A stretch of DNA of 64,000 bases from positions 1 through 64,000 of the forward strand of contig CAKRTS010000001.1 in NCBI GenBank assembly GCA_934402315.1. Reading direction: 5' to 3'. Of this stretch, positions 50,478 through 58,949 are shown piece after piece (position 1 is the stretch's first letter; each line of letters begins with the position of its first letter). Origin of the DNA: an uncultured Acetatifactor sp. (lineage in GTDB: Bacteria > Bacillota > Clostridia > Lachnospirales > Lachnospiraceae). The translations under genes and the position numbers were made by a program. The notes under the pieces were generated by a model. It did not search any database. It was not told where the DNA came from and was given only the letters and a program-made list of their open reading frames with translations.

Positions 50478-51409
50478 TGGCAGAGGTAAGAACAAAACAA
50501 AAGAAAAAACGCTCCCTTTCCCAGAGAAGAGCCATGAAGGGATTCATCTTCATTCTGCCGTGGCTGATCGGCTTCATCTGGTTCTATGTGAGAAGCATGG
50601 TCATGACGGTGCAGTTCTCCTTCTCGGAGATGACCGTCAATCCCGGCGGCGGATATTCGCTGAATTTTGTCGGGCTGAATAATTTCATCTATGCGTTCCG
50701 TGCGCATGCCACCTACAAGCAGGTGCTGACGACATCCATCGGAAACATGCTGATCGATGTACCGCTGATTACCTTTTTCAGCTTGTTCATGGCAATGCTG
50801 TTGAACAGGAAATTCAAGGGACGTACCCTTGTGAGAGCAATCTTCTTCCTGCCGGTTATCCTGAATTCCGACGCTATAGGCGCGGCAATGGATCTGGCGA
50901 GAAGCATGATGAGCGGCGGTATCTCCAACTCAGCCTCTGAGCTGGCGGAAGCGGCGGCCGGAAGCGGAGTCAGCGTCGAGTATTACATACAGATGTTTAC
51001 ATCCTTAGGTCTGCCGGAGACGATCATCGAGTACATCTCGGGAGCAGTCGGACGGATCAGTGACATCATCAATGCCTCCGGTGTGCAGATCATCATCTTC
51101 ATCGCGGCTTTGCAGTCCATTCCGGGCTCCATGTACGAGGTGGCGAAGATTGAGGGCGCAACTGCCTATGAGACCTTCTGGAAGGTAACCTTCCCGATGG
51201 TTATGCCACACATCATCACGAATGTGGTGTACACAGTCGTGGACAGCTTCACCCGGTCGGATGTGGTCGAACTGGCATACACAACGGCATTTAAGTATTT
51301 CAACTATGGTCTGAGCTCTGTATTCAGTCTGGTGTCAACGATCGTTACCTGTCTGATCCTTGTCATCGTCTGCAGGCTGATACAGAAACGTACCTTCTAC
51401 TATAACTAG
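50477..51409 (+). CDS. Carbohydrate ABC permease, pair B, YesP/LplB-like
   Basis: 310 residues. N-terminal basic run KQKKKRSLSQRR, first span FIFILPWLIGFIWFYVRS, five further spans and a docking loop YEVAKIEGATAYETFWKVT. A periplasmic insert (about 145-195) is rich in small residues. The start shares a base with the DUF5696-like stop. It pairs with the next gene; this second pair is distinct in sequence from pair A. Confidence 0.92.
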   Translation: MAEVRTKQKKKRSLSQRRAMKGFIFILPWLIGFIWFYVRSMVMTVQFSFSEMTVNPGGGYSLNFVGLNNFIYAFRAHATYKQVLTTSIGNMLIDVPLITFFSLFMAMLLNRKFKGRTLVRAIFFLPVILNSDAIGAAMDLARSMMSGGISNSASELAEAAAGSGVSVEYYIQMFTSLGLPETIIEYISGAVGRISDIINASGVQIIIFIAALQSIPGSMYEVAKIEGATAYETFWKVTFPMVMPHIITNVVYTVVDSFTRSDVVELAYTTAFKYFNYGLSSVFSLVSTIVTCLILVIVCRLIQKRTFYYN

Positions 51410-51423
51410 GAAAGGAGAAAAAG

Positions 51424-52434
51424 ATGGAAAAGCAGAAGAAAGTATTTTCCGTTCAGGGAGTCAGAGACAGCATTGCGTCGATGAAGGCGGACACACAGTT
51501 CACCAACGACAGACTGCGCTGGATCAGCAACATCAAGGGCTTTGTTCTTGGACTGTTCCGGCTGGCACTGATTGTCGGTGTGTGCTATGTCATTCTGGGA
51601 CCCGTGCTCGGAATTATCAGCAGTTCATTTTTCTCCGACGCAGATAACTATAATCCGATGGTTTACCTGCTCCCGCAGGAGCCGACGCTGATGCGTTACA
51701 AAATTGCAATCCAGTATCTGAACTACTGGAAGACACTGGGAAGCTCCATTCTGTATTCCCTGTCGCTCATGGTGATTCAGGTTCTGATCTGCTCGATGGT
51801 AGGTTACGGCTTTGCAAGATTTAACTTTCCGGGAAAGGGAATCCTGTTCGCCTGTGTGGTTGTCATGATCGTCATCCCCACAAACACGATCATGCTTCCG
51901 CTGTACATGACCTTCTCGAATTTCGATGTATTCGGAATCATCAAGGCGGTGACAGGTTCTTCCCTGAACCTTCTGGCAACACCGGTGCCGATGTATATCA
52001 TGACGGCATTCGGCTGCGGACTGAGATCGGGTCTGTACATTTACATGTTCAACCAGTTCTTCCGCGGACTGCCGAAGGAAATTGAAGAGGCGGCATTTGT
52101 AGACGGAGCCGGAACATGGTATACCTATTTCCGCATCATGCTGATTAACGCAATGCCTTCCGTTGTAACGGTAGCAATCTTCTCTATGGTATGGCAGTAC
52201 AACGATACCTTTTACGCGAATTTGTTCCTTGTCAGCGACAACATTGTAATCAGTAAAAAGATTTCGACGATCGAGGCATCAATCTCCAACGTGGAGAAGA
52301 TTCTTGACCCGAACATTCTGGAGCTGTTCCTGGATGCGGGCATTGTCCTGATCATGATACCGATCGTCCTGATCTATATTGCACTGCAGAAGCAGTTTAT
52401 CGAAGGAGTTGAGAGAAGCGGTATCGTCGGATAA
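51424..52434 (+). CDS. Carbohydrate ABC permease, pair B, YesQ/YtcP-like
   Basis: 336 residues with a longer cytoplasmic N-terminus (about 1-38) than usual. Six spans; MYIMTAFGCGLRSGLYIYMFNQFF precedes the docking loop EEAAFVDGAGTWYTYFRIM. AAAGGAG lies eight bases upstream of the ATG. The binding proteins that follow are the likely partners of this pair. Confidence 0.92.
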   Translation: MEKQKKVFSVQGVRDSIASMKADTQFTNDRLRWISNIKGFVLGLFRLALIVGVCYVILGPVLGIISSSFFSDADNYNPMVYLLPQEPTLMRYKIAIQYLNYWKTLGSSILYSLSLMVIQVLICSMVGYGFARFNFPGKGILFACVVVMIVIPTNTIMLPLYMTFSNFDVFGIIKAVTGSSLNLLATPVPMYIMTAFGCGLRSGLYIYMFNQFFRGLPKEIEEAAFVDGAGTWYTYFRIMLINAMPSVVTVAIFSMVWQYNDTFYANLFLVSDNIVISKKISTIEASISNVEKILDPNILELFLDAGIVLIMIPIVLIYIALQKQFIEGVERSGIVG

Positions 52435-52492
52435 GACGGGAAGCTCTCTGGCTATACATTTCAACTAATACAACTAAAGGAGGATGAAGAAG

Positions 52493-54406
52493 TTGAAAGC
52501 AAAAAAATTACTTGCACTATCAATGACGGCAGCCATGGTTTTAGGCATGACCGCCTGTGGAGGGGAAGAAGCATCAAACAGCAGTGTCGCTGAAGAATCT
52601 TCTGTAGAGTCTACAGTGGAATCTTCTGAGGAACCCCCTTCCTCATCAGCATCGGAAGAGAAGGGAAATGTTGATCTTCAGGTGGGAGAAGTCAGCATTG
52701 ACTTCGGGGACGGAAACTTTGGCTTTGTCGGCAACGACAAGAGCGTAGCGGCTGCAAAGGCAGATGACTCTGTACTTGAGGTCGTAAGCTACAACGGCTC
52801 CAAAGCACTGAAGGTAACACCTCAGGGTGGAACCATCTATGTAGGTATTCAGGCAGACGCGCTGCTCGGCGATGACGTCTCCAAGGTAAGAACCATCGAG
52901 ATGACAATCGGAACCGAGAATCCCGACGGAAACTTTGCTTCCACATCCGGTAAGATTTACACCTTCCTTGGAGAGGACAATACAAAGAATGAGTCCGCAT
53001 GGTCTGTATACCTTGAGACTGCCAACCCGAAGAGAGTTACCTGCACGGTTCCGGACGGACAGTCTTTCACAGCTGGAAACTACATTGTCGTATCTCTTGA
53101 GACAGATACCGGCAAGGACAAGGGCGCTACAGCAGCAAACCTCTACATTGACGATATCGCATTCCTGGATGCATCCGGCAATGTATTAAAGGCAGATACC
53201 ACTGTTGAGTACGTTGCAGCGTCAACCGATAAGGTTGACAGAAGCAACCTCTACAGCCTGAAGAACGCAGTGAACTTTGAAGGCTTTGCAATTTCTGCAG
53301 GTGGCTGGAGCCAGGACGGCTTTGATATGCCTCAGGAGATCCTCGATGCACTTGTTCCCGGCTCTGTAGTTGAGATCAGCTACTCCAGCGAGAACGGAGA
53401 TATGTGGATTGTAATGCCCGATGCAGAGAACGGCTGGATGAGAGTAGGTCAGGGCAACGCTGACGGCTCCAACAGCGATGTGGCTTACATCAACAATTCC
53501 GGCAATATTGCACAGATCACCTACGAGCAGCTCGCAGCAGTATGCGGCGATGATGTTTCCAAGTGGGGCGCAAGAATGCAGTGCGAGGCAAGCGGTGCAT
53601 GGGAAGTATTCTCCGTAAAGGTTGGAACAGCAGCTCCTTCCTACACCGTACAGGATGCAGTGAACTTTGAAGGCTTTGCGGTTTCCGGCGGTGGCTGGAG
53701 TCAGGATGGCTTCGATATGCCTCAGGAGATTCTGGATGCCCTTGTTCCCGGTTCTGTAGTTGAAATCAGCTACTCCAGCGAGAACGGAGATATGTGGATC
53801 GTAATGCCTGATTCCGAGAACGGCTGGATGAGAGTAGGCCAGGGTAATGCGGACGGCTCCAACAGTGATTCCGCTATCTTCGACGGCAGCAAGTGCTACA
53901 TCACCTACGAGCAGATCGCAGCGGTTTGCGGCGACGATGTTTCCAAGTGGGGCGCAAGAATGCAGTGTGAAGCTACCGGCGCATGGGAAGTATACGGCGT
54001 GAAGGTCGGCAAGGCGGCTGAGTTCAAGGCACTGAAGAATCTGGTGAACTTTGAAGGCTTTGCTATTTCTGCAGGCGCTTGGAGTCAGGATGGCTTCGAT
54101 ATGCCTCAAGAGATCCTTGATGCACTTGTTCCCGGTTCCGTTGTAAGCATCCAGTACACCAGTGAGACAGGAGATATGTGGATCGTAATGCCTGATTCCG
54201 AGAACGGTTGGATGAGAGTAGCCCAGGGCAATGCCGACGGCTCCAACAGCGATTCCGCAGTCTTCAATGGCAGTGTATGCCAGATTACCTACGAGCAGAT
54301 CGCAGCGGTTTGCGGCGATGATGTTTCCAAGTGGGGCGCAAGAATGCAGTGCGAAGCAAGCGGTGCATGGGAGGTTTACTCCGTAAAGGTTGGCTCTGCA
54401 AACTAA
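52493..54406 (+). CDS. Non-catalytic surface glycan-binding lipoprotein with triple repeat
   Basis: 637 residues from a TTG start nine bases after AAAGGAGG; the ATG at 52484 touches that site and is less likely. The lipobox MTAC gives Cys22, then a Ser/Glu-rich linker (about 23-60), a jelly-roll-like module (about 60-240) with DFGDGNFGFVGNDKS, and three near-identical modules of 128-130 residues (starting about 259, 389 and 517) sharing GFDMPQEILDALVPGSVV, GDMWIVMPD and WGARMQCEA. Aromatic residues are conserved in every unit, as in carbohydrate-binding modules. No catalytic domain. It probably holds mannan at the surface for GH26, a Gram-positive counterpart in role to SusE/F-type proteins; binding is inference. 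Confidence 0.8.
   Translation: MKAKKLLALSMTAAMVLGMTACGGEEASNSSVAEESSVESTVESSEEPPSSSASEEKGNVDLQVGEVSIDFGDGNFGFVGNDKSVAAAKADDSVLEVVSYNGSKALKVTPQGGTIYVGIQADALLGDDVSKVRTIEMTIGTENPDGNFASTSGKIYTFLGEDNTKNESAWSVYLETANPKRVTCTVPDGQSFTAGNYIVVSLETDTGKDKGATAANLYIDDIAFLDASGNVLKADTTVEYVAASTDKVDRSNLYSLKNAVNFEGFAISAGGWSQDGFDMPQEILDALVPGSVVEISYSSENGDMWIVMPDAENGWMRVGQGNADGSNSDVAYINNSGNIAQITYEQLAAVCGDDVSKWGARMQCEASGAWEVFSVKVGTAAPSYTVQDAVNFEGFAVSGGGWSQDGFDMPQEILDALVPGSVVEISYSSENGDMWIVMPDSENGWMRVGQGNADGSNSDSAIFDGSKCYITYEQIAAVCGDDVSKWGARMQCEATGAWEVYGVKVGKAAEFKALKNLVNFEGFAISAGAWSQDGFDMPQEILDALVPGSVVSIQYTSETGDMWIVMPDSENGWMRVAQGNADGSNSDSAVFNGSVCQITYEQIAAVCGDDVSKWGARMQCEASGAWEVYSVKVGSAN
53267..54403 (+). repeat. Three tandem gene-internal repeats of about 384-390 bases
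   Basis: Units begin at about 53267, 53657 and 54041. Long stretches are shared at nucleotide level, for example GGCTTCGATATGCCTCA in units 2 and 3 and TCCAAGTGGGGCGCAAGAAT in all three. High DNA identity implies recent duplication or ongoing homogenisation, and the array may vary in copy number between strains. Confidence 0.9.
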
Positions 54407-54435
54407 AAGGATCTACCAGTTCAGAAACGGTAACG

Positions 54436-54460
54436 CCATGGCGGGAAAGACCCGCCATGG
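54436..54460. promoter_or_regulatory. Intercistronic hairpin before the solute-binding protein gene
   Basis: CCATGGCGGG and CCCGCCATGG form a perfect 10-bp stem with a five-base loop and no U tract, 28 bases before the binding-protein start. Such hairpins often block 3' exonucleases or mark processing sites, raising the level of binding-protein mRNA. Confidence 0.75.
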
Positions 54461-54487
54461 TGAAAATGATAGGAGGACAATCATAAA

Positions 54488-55906
54488 ATGAAAAATGTAA
54501 GCAAGAAAATTCTTTCCGCTGGTCTCTGCGCGACAATGGCACTGAGCATGGCTGCCTGCGGATCTGACAATGCAGGAACAAGCTCTGAGAGCCAGAGCAG
54601 CAGTGTAACTGAGAGCTCCAGCGCAAGCACAGGCACAGAGACAAACAACACTTCCACCGAGAAGCGCGTCATCAAGATCGGTACATGGTATGACCATTAC
54701 TACGACAGCACAAACGCTGACATTTATGATGATCCCAGCGTGTCTGATGAAGAACTGGCACAGAAGCATTTTGATGTTGTCAAGGAAGTAGAAGACAAGT
54801 ACAACGTTGAAATCCAGTTCGTAAACCTGACATATGATGGTATTCAGGAGTCCATCAATACCTCCATCCTGGCAGGACATCCCGACGTTGACATCTACGA
54901 GGTTGACCTTAGCTTCGGTATCCCCGCGGCATTGAACGGCTTTGCAACAAACCTTCAGGATGTGCTTCCCGCAGACAACGACCTTTTCCATGATCAGGTT
55001 GTATTCTCCCAGGTAGACATCGGCAAGAATGACGGTGTATATCTGTTCCAGTCCAACAGCGGTGAGATGCTGCTGGCAAATACTTACATGCTGGCTTACA
55101 ACAAGCAGATGCTTGACGAGGTTGGTCTTGAGGATCCCAACGCACTCTATGAGAGAGGCGAGTGGACATGGGATAAGTGGAGAGAGTATATGCTCGCTCT
55201 GACCAGAGATACCGATGGCGATGGTGTGACAGATGTTTACGGCTATGGTTCCCGTTGGGACTTCCTGGTTTATAACCTGCTGATGAGTAACGGTACCGGA
55301 ATCGCAACCAGCGATGTTGAGAACCTTTCCAGCCCTGAGGTAACTGAGGTTCTGGACTTCATCTACAATATGTACAATGTTGACAAGGTTGCAAATCCCT
55401 GGAACGCTGAGGACTTCAACTACAACCAGAACTGCTACATGGATGGCAGAGTTGCTTTCTGGATCGACGCAGCATGGATCTCTTCCGCAAACAATGATGC
55501 AGGACTTGAGTTCGACGTTGTATGGTGTCCTTGGCCGATCGGACCTTCCGGTGACGAGGCTACAAACAAGTTCAAGAACGTTTCCTCCGGTAACGCGTGG
55601 ATGCTTCCTGCAGGTGTTGAGGATCCCGAACTGGTATACAATGTGTTCTATGACTGGCAGAACTGGTACCATGATGATGTAGATCTTCGTGACAACGATC
55701 TGACATGGTGGGAGGACTGTGCAATCACCGAGGAGAACTACAAGGTTATGGAGTACATGGGAGCAAGAGGAGCATTCGACCTTTGGAACGCACTCGGTCT
55801 TGAGTGGGATTGGTCCCAGCTGCTTGACGGCGAGATGACCGCTGCCCAGTTCCAGGAGACCTACAAGCAGCAGGTTCAGGACGCTCTGGACAGCTACTTT
55901 AAGTAA
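54488..55906 (+). CDS. Extracellular solute-binding lipoprotein, family 1
   Basis: 472 residues. Signal with lipobox MAAC (Cys24), a Ser/Thr-rich tether (about 25-55), then the two-lobed binding domain (about 57-472) with IKIGTWYDHYY and the segment RDTDGDGVTDVYGYG, a calcium-like loop seen in many clostridial binding proteins. Ligand-contact aromatic residues are plentiful (for example DWQNWYHDD). Probably the mannooligosaccharide-binding partner of permease pair B. AGGAGG precedes the ATG, and the upstream hairpin may boost its expression. It is the classical-size binding protein of the locus, in contrast to the 998-residue one. Confidence 0.92.
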   Translation: MKNVSKKILSAGLCATMALSMAACGSDNAGTSSESQSSSVTESSSASTGTETNNTSTEKRVIKIGTWYDHYYDSTNADIYDDPSVSDEELAQKHFDVVKEVEDKYNVEIQFVNLTYDGIQESINTSILAGHPDVDIYEVDLSFGIPAALNGFATNLQDVLPADNDLFHDQVVFSQVDIGKNDGVYLFQSNSGEMLLANTYMLAYNKQMLDEVGLEDPNALYERGEWTWDKWREYMLALTRDTDGDGVTDVYGYGSRWDFLVYNLLMSNGTGIATSDVENLSSPEVTEVLDFIYNMYNVDKVANPWNAEDFNYNQNCYMDGRVAFWIDAAWISSANNDAGLEFDVVWCPWPIGPSGDEATNKFKNVSSGNAWMLPAGVEDPELVYNVFYDWQNWYHDDVDLRDNDLTWWEDCAITEENYKVMEYMGARGAFDLWNALGLEWDWSQLLDGEMTAAQFQETYKQQVQDALDSYFK

Positions 55907-55938
55907 GACATAAGGTAAGATTAAGATGAGGTAGAGAT

Positions 55939-56574
55939 ATGTTCCGCTTTGATGGTGCGTTCGGCCGCTTTATGAATCTGTTATTCGACATCCTGTATGT
56001 CGGTATTCTGTGGGTGGTATTTTCCATTCCGCTGATCACGGCAGGCGCATCATCTGCGGCGGCATATTATACCATGGCGAAATGCGTCAGACATAAGACC
56101 GGCTATGTCGGCCGGGAGTTCTGGAAGGCATTTAAGGATAATTTCCGTCAGATGCTTCCGTTTACGCTTGGCTTCTGGCTTGCAGCCGCCGTTCTTGCTC
56201 TGGATCTGCTGTATGTCTGGCAGAATGAAAGTGCCTTGAATAACAGTATCTTCGTGGTATTGATATTCATTGCCTTTCTGATTACCGGACTTGTCGTGTA
56301 TCTCTGCCCGGTCGTGTCGAGGTTCCGGCTGACGGGATGGGAGCTGATAAAGCGTTCCGGAGTGCTGATGTTTAAATTCCTGCCTGTGACAATTCTGACT
56401 CAGGCGGTGTTTCTGGCAATGTGTGCCGGAATCTATCTGATGCCATGGAGCGTGTTTATTCTGCCCGGTGTGTTCCTGTTTGCCTTTTCTTTTCCGATCG
56501 AGAAGATTCTGCGCAGGCTGATGCCGCCGGTGGATGAGGACAGCGAAGAAGCACAGAAGTGGTATTATGAGTAG
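55939..56574 (+). CDS. DUF624 (YesL-like) membrane protein, second copy
   Basis: 211 residues with five or six spans. The N-terminus has the family pattern LFDILYVGILWVVFSIPLIT and the C-terminus FPIEKILRRL. It shares its layout with the copy at 40.2 kb, but the sequences are clearly divergent. GAGG precedes the ATG. Last gene of the transport block; GH130_2 follows after 36 bases. Confidence 0.85.
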   Translation: MFRFDGAFGRFMNLLFDILYVGILWVVFSIPLITAGASSAAAYYTMAKCVRHKTGYVGREFWKAFKDNFRQMLPFTLGFWLAAAVLALDLLYVWQNESALNNSIFVVLIFIAFLITGLVVYLCPVVSRFRLTGWELIKRSGVLMFKFLPVTILTQAVFLAMCAGIYLMPWSVFILPGVFLFAFSFPIEKILRRLMPPVDEDSEEAQKWYYE

Positions 56575-56610
56575 CTCTTACGAAAAAAATATATGTGAGG
56601 TTTAATTACT

Positions 56611-57633
56611 ATGAGCGAATTAAAGATGATTTCACCTGCCGTAAAAAATGTTCCCTGGCAGGAAAAGCCCGAAGGGCTTAAGGGAGCACCTGTCTGGAGA
56701 TATAATGAGAACCCGATCATCGGACGTAACCCGATCGAGGGTGTAGCCCGTATCTTCAACAGTGCCGTAATGCCCTATGAGGGAAAGTTTATCGGTGTTT
56801 TCCGTGGTGAGCAGACCAACGGTATTCCTTATATCTATCTCGGAAGAAGTGAGGATGCGATCCACTGGGAGTTCGATCCCAAGCCGATTCCCTTCAAGGA
56901 CGAGGAAGGCAATGACTTCATGCCTTACTATGCATATGATCCCCGTCTGGTAAAGGTTGAGGATGTATATTATCTGATCTGGTGTCAGGATTTCTATGGC
57001 GCAGCCATCGGTATGGCTAAGACAACGGACTTCAAGACCTTCACAAGAATTGAGAATCCGTTCCTGCCGTTCAACCGTAATGCAGTTCTGTTCCCCAGAA
57101 AGATCAACGGCAAGTTCATGCTGCTGAGCCGTCCCTCCGATTCCGGTCACACACCGTTCGGAGACATCTTTGTCAGCGAGAGCCCGGATCTGGTATACTG
57201 GGGCAAGCACAGACATGTGATGAGCCGCGGCAATGAGTGGTGGGAGTCCTTAAAGATCGGCGGCGGTGCTGCACCGATCGAGACGACCGAGGGCTGGCTG
57301 CTGTTCTATCATGGTGTCAGCGGAACCTGCAACGGCTATGTATATTCCATCGGCGGAGCAATCCTTGATCTGGAGAATCCGTCCAAGGTGCTTTACCGTT
57401 GCGAGAACTTCCTGCTTACTCCCGAGGAGTGGTATGAGGAGAGAGGCTTCGTGCCGAACGTTACCTTCCCCTGCGCAACCATTCATGATTCCGAGAGCGG
57501 AAAGATTGCCATTTACTACGGCTGTGCAGACAGCTATGTCGGACTGGCATTCACAAAGCTGGATGAGATCGTTGCCTACATCAAGGATCACAGCGTGACC
57601 AATGACAATGACAGGGAGATCGGAAAGCGCTAA
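56611..57633 (+). CDS. GH130_2 beta-1,4-mannooligosaccharide phosphorylase
   Basis: Cytoplasmic phosphorolysis of mannooligosaccharides from the non-reducing end, giving mannose-1-phosphate. 340 residues forming a five-bladed propeller. The catalytic Asp is Asp110 in YAYDPRLVK. Phosphate-site Arg/His residues lie in LSRPSDSGHTPFGD. Later motifs are GGGAAPIETTEGWLLFYHGV and YYGCADSYVGLAF. The length and N-terminus fit subfamily 2 (as in Ruminococcus albus MP2 and the Roseburia enzyme) rather than mannosylglucose phosphorylase. Followed by a hairpin and the epimerase gene. Confidence 0.9.
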   Translation: MSELKMISPAVKNVPWQEKPEGLKGAPVWRYNENPIIGRNPIEGVARIFNSAVMPYEGKFIGVFRGEQTNGIPYIYLGRSEDAIHWEFDPKPIPFKDEEGNDFMPYYAYDPRLVKVEDVYYLIWCQDFYGAAIGMAKTTDFKTFTRIENPFLPFNRNAVLFPRKINGKFMLLSRPSDSGHTPFGDIFVSESPDLVYWGKHRHVMSRGNEWWESLKIGGGAAPIETTEGWLLFYHGVSGTCNGYVYSIGGAILDLENPSKVLYRCENFLLTPEEWYEERGFVPNVTFPCATIHDSESGKIAIYYGCADSYVGLAFTKLDEIVAYIKDHSVTNDNDREIGKR

Positions 57634-57655
57634 GGAAGTGCCGAAATGAATTTAC

Positions 57656-57697
57656 GGGCTGTTGTAAATGTAACTGAATTTGCAGCAGCCCTTTCTT
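57656..57697 (+). terminator. Hairpin between GH130_2 and the epimerase
   Basis: A 13-bp stem (57656-57668 with 57679-57691, two G-U pairs) with a 10-base loop and a weak U tract TTTCTT. It may act as a partial terminator that sets different levels for the upstream transport genes and the downstream enzymes. Confidence 0.65.
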
Positions 57698-57715
57698 AGT
57701 AAAAGAGGAAAAGTG

Positions 57716-58948
57716 ATGGAAGAGATTAAGAAATTATCGGAAGAAGCAAGGGAACATCTGCTGGGACGGATCATTCCCTTCTGGCGCGGGCTGAGAGATG
57801 ATGTGAAGGGCGGCTGGTACGGCTATATGTCCTACGGGCTGGAGACGGACAAGGAAGCGGTCAAGGGCTGTATCTTAAACAGCCGGATCACATGGTTCTT
57901 TGCGAACGCTTATCTATGCTGTAAAAACGGACTGATCGCGGCGGGCGAGTGCGAAAAGCACGGCTATACGCCGGAGGATATCCTGGCGGAGGCGCGCCAT
58001 GGCTATGAATTTTTGAAGGAGCATTGTCTGGACAGAACCAACGGCGGTATCTACTGGTCGCTCCATGCGGACGGAACGCCGGAGGATACGACGAAGCATA
58101 CCTACAATCAGGCATTCTGCATCTACGCCCTGTCCTCCTACTATGAGGCAACCGGGGATGCGGATGCGTTGAAGACAGCCTTTGAACTGTTTGAACTGAT
58201 CGAGGAGAAGTGTACGGACGAGGTCGGCTATCTGGAGGCATTCACGGTGGATTTCAAACCGGAATCCAACGAGAAACTCTCGGAGAACGGTGTTATGGCG
58301 GCGAAGACCATGAACACGCTGCTCCATGTGTTCGAGGCATACACACAGCTGTATAAGGTGTCGAAGGATGAGCGGGTCGGAGCAAGACTCGGCTGGATCA
58401 TGGATACCTTTGCAGATAAGATCTACAACACGGAAAGACATCGTCAGGAGGTCTTCTTTGATGAGAATTATCATTCCATCATTGATCTTCATTCCTACGG
58501 ACATGACATTGAGACGGCATGGCTGATAGATCACGGTGTGGATGTGCTCGGAAAGGAGAGCTACCGCAGTAAGCTCTCGCCGATCACAAAGGATCTGACG
58601 GCGCAGATTTATAAGATTGCCTTTGACGGACATTCCCTCGCAAATGAATGTGACAAGGGCGTTGTCAACGAACACAGGATCTGGTGGGTGCAGGCGGAGA
58701 GCGTGGTCGGATTCCTGAACGGCTACCAGCGCGACCGGAGCCATGCGGAATATCTGGAGGCAGCGCTGCGGCAGTGGGAGTTTATCAAGGAATATGTGAT
58801 CGATAAGAGAGAGGGCTCGGAATGGTTCTGGGAGGTCGACAAGAACGGAAAGCCCTATCCCGACAGACCGATCGTAGAGCCTTGGAAATGCCCTTACCAC
58901 AACGGCAGAATGTGCATGGAGATTATGAGAAGAGCGGAGGAGCTGTGA
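57716..58948 (+). CDS. Mannobiose/cellobiose 2-epimerase (AGE family)
   Basis: Converts the reducing-end mannose of mannobiose to glucose, giving mannosyl-glucose, the substrate of the next gene product. 410 residues, an alpha6/alpha6 barrel of the N-acylglucosamine 2-epimerase family in the cellobiose-epimerase branch. Motifs: [42 protein letters not shown] and [12 protein letters not shown], with the conserved catalytic His residues. The ATG at 57716 has AGAGGAAA upstream; an earlier in-frame start at 57680 lies inside the hairpin. GH130_1 starts one base after its stop. Confidence 0.92.
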   Translation: MEEIKKLSEEAREHLLGRIIPFWRGLRDDVKGGWYGYMSYGLETDKEAVKGCILNSRITWFFANAYLCCKNGLIAAGECEKHGYTPEDILAEARHGYEFLKEHCLDRTNGGIYWSLHADGTPEDTTKHTYNQAFCIYALSSYYEATGDADALKTAFELFELIEEKCTDEVGYLEAFTVDFKPESNEKLSENGVMAAKTMNTLLHVFEAYTQLYKVSKDERVGARLGWIMDTFADKIYNTERHRQEVFFDENYHSIIDLHSYGHDIETAWLIDHGVDVLGKESYRSKLSPITKDLTAQIYKIAFDGHSLANECDKGVVNEHRIWWVQAESVVGFLNGYQRDRSHAEYLEAALRQWEFIKEYVIDKREGSEWFWEVDKNGKPYPDRPIVEPWKCPYHNGRMCMEIMRRAEEL

Positions 58949-58949
58949 G

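Noticed and set aside
53267..54403. Regular repeats considered as a CRISPR-like or mobile array
   Set aside because: Units are about 384-390 bases, in frame, protein coding and without spacers; they are duplicated protein modules.
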